Source of the DNA: Candidatus Scatomorpha stercoravium
GTDB taxonomy: Bacteria; Bacillota; Clostridia; Oscillospirales; Oscillospiraceae
Assembly: GCA_018716005.1 (NCBI GenBank)
Contig: DVKN01000186.1
Span: 1 to 18,200 of the forward strand
Length of the DNA: 18,200 nucleotides
Direction of reading: 5' to 3'
This document shows positions 13,817 to 18,200 of the stretch, piece by piece. Position numbers and translations under genes: made by a program. Under the pieces are notes generated by a model. It was not told where the DNA came from. It saw nothing but the letters and a program-made list of their open reading frames with translations, and did no database searches. The stretch's first letter is position 1, and each line of letters begins with the position of its first letter.

Positions 13817-15196
13817 TCACACTCCGTAGTAATAGTTCCAGCCGGCGGCGAACCACCAGGGCATGGCGAACATATCCTTGCCGTATTCGCCGTCGCGGCG
13901 GTAGGCCATCTCCGTCTCGCAGTCATAGGTGAGGCGGTTGCCGTCCTCGTCGTAAATGTCGACCCAGCCGTGGCTCTCATAGTCCCAGCCGAGCGTCCCC
14001 GCCACGGCGATGGCGTCGTAGCCGAGGCCGCGCGCGAGCGCCCAGAAGGCGGCCGCGTAGTTATAGCAGTTGCCGCGCCCGGTGGAGAACATCGTGTACG
14101 CCTCGTCGGCGGCCCAGCCGGTCGCGCCTATATTATAGTAGTTGCGCCTGAGGTATTCGAACTCGTCCCGGGCGTAGCAGTAGGCGGCGTAGAGCATATC
14201 CTCGCGCGTCTCGTTTTCGGCGCAGATGGGCTCGAGCACCTCGGCGACCAGGGCGTCGAGCTCGGTGTTACCGCTCGTATAGCGCCCGTCGGGGCCGAAG
14301 TAGAGCCCGCCCGACTCCGCGTCGAGCACGAAGCGGCCCTCGGAATCCACGCAGTAGAGGTAGCCGGAGATGTTGACGAAGCCCGGCTCGAAGTCCTCGC
14401 TCGCGCAGCGCCCGTCCTCGCCGTAGTAGAGCCCGTCCACCTCGGCGTCCGTGACGAAGAGCCCGCTCTCGTCGACGTAGTAGAAATAGCCCTCTATTAT
14501 GACCGGCCCGGGCGTATAGCTCTTCATGCCCTCGCTGTCCGCGCAGAGCATGAGCTCCGCCGCGCCCGGCGTGTCCGCCGCCAGGTCCGGCGCGGGGGCG
14601 GACTCCGGCGCGGGGGCCGCGAAGCCGCCGAGGGAGACGATTATCCGCGCCGACTCAAGCCTCGTCAGCGGCTCATCGCCCTCTATACCCGCGAGCTCGT
14701 CCGGGAGGAAGCACCCCTCGAGCGCTGCGGCGAGCTCCGAGGCCGTCACGGTATCGCGCTCCGCCATGTCCGGGAACTCCGCGCCCTGCGCGAACAAGGC
14801 CGCGAGGCCGCGCGCGAGCTCCGCGCCCGTCACGGGCTCGTCCGGGAATATGCGCCCGAGAGCGTCGTACTCGAGCCAGGGCGTCATGCTCCCCGCGAGC
14901 GCCGGGGCCGTGAGGGCCGTATAGCGCGCGCTGCGCTCGACGGGCAGCGTCACGTCGGCTATCTCCCCGTTTTCGTCCAGCCAGGCGAGGAAGCGCATAC
15001 CGCTCCCCGCGTCCTCGAGGGCGGAGGCATCTATGACGTCGCCCCTGTGCACCTCGAGCACGGTCTCCTTCCCGTCCACGTCGAATACGAGCGTCTCGCC
15101 CGAGAAGGCCCCCAGCCGGGCCGCAATCAGCAGCGCGAGCGCCGCGGCAAGCAGCGCGAAAAGCGCGATGAGAACTATCCTTTTAGCCTTTCCCAT
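13817..15196 (-). CDS. Cell-surface transglutaminase-like protein (copy 1)
   Basis: A 459-residue protein. An N-terminal signal anchor (~6-27) is followed by a short beta domain (~33-95) and two degenerate SLH-like segments (~98-136 and 145-190, the second with PLTRLESARIIVSL). A Pro/Ala linker and two cell-wall-binding-like repeats (~235-262, 277-307; G-Y-x-Y-x-V-D-x-x-G) precede the transglutaminase-like domain (~310-450). The catalytic triad is visible: C377 in GRGNCYNYAAAF, H409 in SHGWVDI and D425. Bacterial members may be transglutaminases or cysteine proteases; the substrate is unknown. SLH and wall repeats point to attachment at the cell surface. It is a clear paralogue of the gene at 16612-17919. 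GGGGGG lies about 7 nt before the ATG, and the MBOAT gene ends 15 nt upstream. Confidence 0.88.
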   Translation of the reverse strand: MGKAKRIVLIALFALLAAALALLIAARLGAFSGETLVFDVDGKETVLEVHRGDVIDASALEDAGSGMRFLAWLDENGEIADVTLPVERSARYTALTAPALAGSMTPWLEYDALGRIFPDEPVTGAELARGLAALFAQGAEFPDMAERDTVTASELAAALEGCFLPDELAGIEGDEPLTRLESARIIVSLGGFAAPAPESAPAPDLAADTPGAAELMLCADSEGMKSYTPGPVIIEGYFYYVDESGLFVTDAEVDGLYYGEDGRCASEDFEPGFVNISGYLYCVDSEGRFVLDAESGGLYFGPDGRYTSGNTELDALVAEVLEPICAENETREDMLYAAYCYARDEFEYLRRNYYNIGATGWAADEAYTMFSTGRGNCYNYAAAFWALARGLGYDAIAVAGTLGWDYESHGWVDIYDEDGNRLTYDCETEMAYRRDGEYGKDMFAMPWWFAAGWNYYYGV

Positions 15197-15211
15197 TTTC
15201 CGGCCCCCCGC

Positions 15212-16615
15212 TCAGAATTGGAAGTATATAAAGGGCGCGAAGCCCCCGCTCGCGAGCGCGGCGAAGCAGAGCGCCGTGAGCGCGAGCGCCGAGACATAGC
15301 CCGCGCACTCGCCCGCGGCGAGCGCCCTGCCGCTGAGGCGGCGCTTTGCCGCCTGAAGCACCGGGAAGGAGCCCACGCAGCAGAGCGCGAGCGCGAAGAG
15401 CGTCCAGCCGCCCAGCGCGCCCTCTAAGAGCACGCTCCCGGCGTGGGTGAAGTCCCAGCCCGTGAACATCGCCGCGATGAGCGCAAAGCCCTGCGAGACG
15501 CTCTCCGCGCGGAACATGGCGAAGCCCAGCGTCACCGCGAGCAGCGTATATGCGCGCGAGAGCGCGCGCCCGGCGGCGGTCTTCCTCCAGCGCGCCGTGT
15601 CGAGCACTTTAAGGCTCTCGAGCGCGGAGAGCAGCGCGTGCCACGCGCCCCAGACCACGTAGGTCATGTTCGCCCCGTGCCAGAGGCCGCAGAGGACGAA
15701 GACAACGGCCTTGTTGGCCGCGGTGCGCCATTTCCCCCGCCGCGAGCCGCCGAGGGGGATGTAGAGGTAGTCCCTGAACCAGAGCGAGAGCGAGATGTGC
15801 CAGCGCCGCCAGAAATCCGTGATGCTCACCGCCGCGTAGGGGTGGTCGAAGTTCTCCGCGCATTTGAAGCCCAGCGCCCTGCCGAGGCCGCAGGCCATGT
15901 CGCTGTAGCCCGAGAAGTCGAAGTAGAGCTGCAAGGTATAGGCAACCGCTCCCAGCCACGCGACGCGCGCGTCCATCGCCGCGCCCGCGCCGTACGCGGC
16001 GTCCGCCGCCGCGGCCATGGCCCCGGAGAGTATGAGCTTCTTCGCGAGGCCGAGGGCGAAGCGCCGCAGGCCCTCCGCGGCGTCCGTCCAGCTGCGCCGC
16101 CGCTCATCGAGCCGCGAGGCGAAGGCGGAAAAGCGCGTGAGCGGGCCGCTCATCACCTCGGGCAGGAAGGATATGTAGAAGAGCGCCGCGAAAAAGCTGC
16201 GCGTCCCGTTCGCCGGGTCGCGCTTTGCGTCCGCCACATAGCTGATGCCCTTGAAGGTGAAAAAGCTCACGCCCGCCGGCGCGAGGATGGCCGGCAGGTT
16301 CACGTTCAGCCCCACGAGCGCGAGCCCCTCGCCGAAGAAGCCGAGGTACTTCGTCACCGCGAGCAGGCCGAGGTTCAGCACGGCCGCCGCGGGCACCGCC
16401 CAGCGCGCCGAGCGCATCGCCGCAAGGCCCAGGAGCCAGTTCACCAGCGCCGAGACAATCAGCAGCGCGAGCGCCCAGAGCTCGCCGAAGGCGTAGAATA
16501 TGAGCCCCGCCGCGCAGAGGAGGGCGTTCCTGGCCTTCACGGGCCGTATGAGCGCCTCCAGTATCAATAGCGCCGGGAGGAAGAAAAACAGGAATACCGG
16601 ACTGTCAAAACTCAT
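15212..16615 (-). CDS. MBOAT-family O-acyltransferase (AlgI/DltB-like)
   Basis: A 467-residue polytopic membrane protein. The MBOAT core is visible: YFDFSGYSDMACGLGRALGF (231-250), NFDHPY, DFWRRWHISLSLWFRDYLYIPLGG (267-290) and the catalytic His313 in LWHGA. The C-terminus F-I-Y-F-Q-F is typical of the AlgI-like branch. These enzymes pass acyl groups, usually acetyl, across the membrane for attachment to extracytoplasmic polysaccharides. The partner is probably the DHHW-type protein two genes downstream. The ATG at 16615 overlaps the preceding TGA as ATGA; longer starts run 33 nt into the upstream gene and are rejected. No dltA/dltC carrier genes are present, so D-alanylation of teichoic acid is less likely. 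Confidence 0.95.
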   Translation of the reverse strand: MSFDSPVFLFFFLPALLILEALIRPVKARNALLCAAGLIFYAFGELWALALLIVSALVNWLLGLAAMRSARWAVPAAAVLNLGLLAVTKYLGFFGEGLALVGLNVNLPAILAPAGVSFFTFKGISYVADAKRDPANGTRSFFAALFYISFLPEVMSGPLTRFSAFASRLDERRRSWTDAAEGLRRFALGLAKKLILSGAMAAAADAAYGAGAAMDARVAWLGAVAYTLQLYFDFSGYSDMACGLGRALGFKCAENFDHPYAAVSITDFWRRWHISLSLWFRDYLYIPLGGSRRGKWRTAANKAVVFVLCGLWHGANMTYVVWGAWHALLSALESLKVLDTARWRKTAAGRALSRAYTLLAVTLGFAMFRAESVSQGFALIAAMFTGWDFTHAGSVLLEGALGGWTLFALALCCVGSFPVLQAAKRRLSGRALAAGECAGYVSALALTALCFAALASGGFAPFIYFQF

Positions 16616-17919
16616 TCGTACTGTTCTCCGTATACATAGTGCCACCATTCGGTGTCCGCCGGGTACATGGCGTAGAGGTCCGTGTCCATGAGGCCGCGCT
16701 GATAGCGGTAGGCCATCTCGAGCTCGACGTCATAGACCACGCGCTCGCCCTCCTCGTCGTACATTATGACCCAGCCGTGCAGCGAGCGCTCCCAGCCCAC
16801 TGTGCCGGCCACGGCCGCCGCGTCGTAGCCCAGGCCGCGCGCGAGCGCCCAGAAGGCGGCCGCGTAGTTATAGCAGTTCCCGCGACGGGTCGCGAGCATC
16901 GTCTTCGCCTCTTCTGTCTGCCAGCCCTCGGCCCCGACGCCGTAATAGTGCCGGCGCAGGTAGTCGAACTCGTCGCGCACATATATGTAGGCCGCGCGCA
17001 GCATCTCGCCGCGCGTCTCATACTCCGCGCATATGGGCCGGAGCGCCGCGGCGACGAGGGCGTCGAGCTCCTTATCCCCGCTCGTATAGCGCCCGTCCGG
17101 GCCGTAATAAAGGCCGTCCGCCTCCTCGTCCATGATAAAGAGGCCCGTCTCATCCGCGCGGTACTGGTACCCGTCTATGAAGCAGATGCCCTCGGCGTAC
17201 TGCCGCTCCTCCCCCGCGAGGCAGGCGGCGAGGCAGCCCGCGCCCTCGCGCATGGGGTCGAGGTCTGGCGCGGCCACGCGGTACACGGCGTCGAAGCCCC
17301 AGGCCTCGCCGTAGAGCGAGTCCATGTAGAGCGTGTACAGCGCCCCCGCCGCCTCGATGCGCGTCATGGGCTCCGCGCCGTCCAGATAGTCCAGCGCCCC
17401 CGGCGCGAAGAAGCCCTCGAGCGCCGAGGCGAGCTGGGCCTCGGACACGGTGTCCAGCCTCTCCAGCGCTGTTATGTCAACCTCGGACGCGAACATGGCC
17501 GCCGCGCCCCGGGCGGCCTCGGCGCCGGTCACGGGCTCGTCCGGCAGGGCGAAGCCGTTTTCGTCCCGCTCGAGCCAGGGCTCCATCGCCGGGGCGAGGG
17601 CCGGGCCCAGCAGCGCCGTGAAGCTCGCGTCCTCATAGAGCGCCGCCTCCGTGTCCGCCTCGGCGCCGTCCGGCCCCAGCCAGCAGAGCAGCCGCGTCCC
17701 TGCGGGCAGCTCCGCCGCATCGAAGGGCGCCGTCTCCCCCGGCTGCACGTACACTAGGCTCTCCGTCTCCCCCGCCGTAAAGCCCACCTCGAGCCGGGTG
17801 AAGAGCCCAGTCTCCGCGAGTGCCGCCGCGAAGGCCGCGAAGGCCGCGAATATGATGGCCGCCGCGAGTATGAGCGCCCGCTTCAGCTCGCGCGGCGCGG
17901 CCTCGTGCTCCCTCTCCAT
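16612..17919 (-). CDS. Cell-surface transglutaminase-like protein (copy 2), first gene of the envelope operon
   Basis: A 435-residue protein with the same plan as the gene at 13817-15196: signal anchor (~13-35), beta segment, two SLH-like segments (~105-144 and 151-198, the second with PMTRIEAAGALYTLY), one clear cell-wall-binding-like repeat (~249-279), and a transglutaminase-like domain (~283-425). The triad is C349 in RRGNCYNYAAAF, H381 in LHGW and D397. It has one wall repeat fewer than the paralogue and a different C-terminal tail (TEWWHYVYG). The ATG at 17919 is preferred, with GGGGG 7 nt upstream; the longer ATG at 17946 lies at the predicted transcription start. It opens the operon and overlaps the MBOAT gene by 4 nt. 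Confidence 0.88.
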   Translation of the reverse strand: MEREHEAAPRELKRALILAAAIIFAAFAAFAAALAETGLFTRLEVGFTAGETESLVYVQPGETAPFDAAELPAGTRLLCWLGPDGAEADTEAALYEDASFTALLGPALAPAMEPWLERDENGFALPDEPVTGAEAARGAAAMFASEVDITALERLDTVSEAQLASALEGFFAPGALDYLDGAEPMTRIEAAGALYTLYMDSLYGEAWGFDAVYRVAAPDLDPMREGAGCLAACLAGEERQYAEGICFIDGYQYRADETGLFIMDEEADGLYYGPDGRYTSGDKELDALVAAALRPICAEYETRGEMLRAAYIYVRDEFDYLRRHYYGVGAEGWQTEEAKTMLATRRGNCYNYAAAFWALARGLGYDAAAVAGTVGWERSLHGWVIMYDEEGERVVYDVELEMAYRYQRGLMDTDLYAMYPADTEWWHYVYGEQYE

Positions 17920-17951
17920 ATGCCGTCCCCCTTTGCATCCATACATGGTTA

Positions 17952-17980
17952 ATAATAATATACACCCGTGGATATTTCAA
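17952..17980 (-). promoter_or_regulatory. Promoter of the six-gene envelope operon
   Basis: On the minus strand TTGAAA (17975-17980), 17 bp, and TATTAT (17952-17957), each 5 of 6 to consensus. The start near 17945 gives a leader of about 25 nt before the ATG at 17919. It follows the rpoC terminator by only about 20 nt. Confidence 0.8.
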
Positions 17981-18001
17981 GGATAACGTCGCAATACGGC
18001 G

Positions 18002-18035
18002 AAAAAAGCCGCCCGGCGGGAAGGGCCGGGCGGCT
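18002..18035 (-). terminator. Intrinsic terminator of rpoC
   Basis: An 11-bp perfect stem (18007-18017 with 18025-18035) has a 7-nt loop and is followed on the minus strand by a run of six U (18002-18007). It lies 13 nt past the rpoC stop codon. Confidence 0.9.
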
Positions 18036-18047
18036 GCGCGGGTGATT

Positions 18048-18200
18048 TTAGAGGGCGTTGGAGCGGTTCACGAGGGCGGAGAGGTCGACATAGTCAGCCT
18101 CGTCGGTGTTCTCCTCGTCGGTCTCCATCTCGAAGTCGCGGTACATGGTGAGGCCGCTGCCGGCGGGGATGAGCTTGCCTATGATGACGTTCTCCTTCAG
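18048..18200 (-). CDS. rpoC: RNA polymerase beta' subunit, last 50 codons
   Basis: The frame enters from the right edge and ends at TAA (18048-18050). The visible C-terminus begins L-K-E-N-V-I-I-G-K-L-I-P-A-G-S-G-L, the well conserved C-terminal segment of bacterial RpoC ('ENVIIGKLIPAGTG'), followed by an acidic tail. The rest of the gene lies beyond the window, where rpoB would be expected next to it. It provides a reliable chromosomal anchor and a good marker for placing the organism. Confidence 0.95.
   Translation of the reverse strand: MKENVIIGKLIPAGSGLTMYRDFEMETDEENTDEADYVDLSALVNRSNAL

Noticed and set aside
11796..13829. A 677-codon open frame on the plus strand, antisense to the lipoprotein and DHHW-type genes
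   Set aside because: It crosses several real genes in the opposite direction, is Arg/Gly/Glu-rich and lacks any motif; it is a composition artefact.
15212..16615. MBOAT gene as dltB (teichoic acid D-alanylation)
   Set aside because: No dltA, dltC or dltD-like genes are adjacent; the AlgI-like C-terminus and the DHHW-type partner fit polysaccharide O-acetylation better.
10356..16665. Shared E-W-W-H in the M15 peptidase and in the tail of the first transglutaminase
   Set aside because: The tail lacks the S-x-H...D zinc motif, so the short match is probably chance rather than a second peptidase site.
1..18200. CRISPR array, insertion sequence or prophage
   Set aside because: No regularly spaced repeats, transposase, integrase or phage structural genes were found on either strand.

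Overview
The window looks like a chromosomal segment of a high-GC, Gram-positive-type anaerobe, most plausibly a gut Clostridia lineage. This is inferred from the GC-rich coding bias, strong Shine-Dalgarno sites, sigma-A-like promoters, GC hairpin terminators, a multidomain flavodiiron protein, and envelope genes with SLH-like and cell-wall-binding segments. No phage, transposase, integrase or CRISPR was seen. Most genes lie on the minus strand. Several starts were moved inward from the longest ORF, because the Shine-Dalgarno site, the neighbouring stop codon or the promoter position fits the shorter version.

Positions 1-3900: the end of a plus-strand membrane protein (probably an ABC-type permease) faces an SGNH/GDSL hydrolase across a shared terminator. 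The hydrolase has a perfect-consensus promoter followed by an inverted repeat. Next come an OmpR-type response regulator and its histidine kinase (ATGA overlap), divergent from a small membrane-anchored PepSY-like protein with a 9-bp direct repeat in its promoter region.

Positions 3900-8600: a two-gene unit carries a CofE-like (F420-0:glutamate ligase family) protein and a zinc-ribbon membrane protein. It is followed by tRNA-Trp(CCA) with its own promoter and terminator, and a 670-residue flavodiiron protein fused to a flavin-reductase domain and two short-spaced rubredoxin-like domains. The 8300-8641 gap holds the flavodiiron promoter, one doubtful 23-codon ORF and a 30-bp perfect palindrome.

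Positions 8642-17980: one promoter (17952-17980) appears to drive a tight six-gene envelope operon: transglutaminase-like protein, MBOAT O-acyltransferase, a second paralogous transglutaminase-like protein, an AlgJ/DHHW-type SGNH protein, a small lipoprotein and a multidomain VanX-type M15 peptidase. The MBOAT/DHHW pair is expected to O-acylate an extracytoplasmic glycan, and the other members would bind or remodel the wall. A MATE efflux gene follows. Its promoter overlaps the peptidase stop codon, and between promoter and MATE lie a 17-codon leader ORF and a strong terminator. This looks like ribosome-controlled attenuation of a drug pump and is the most interesting signal in the window. The right edge is the last 50 codons of rpoC and its terminator.
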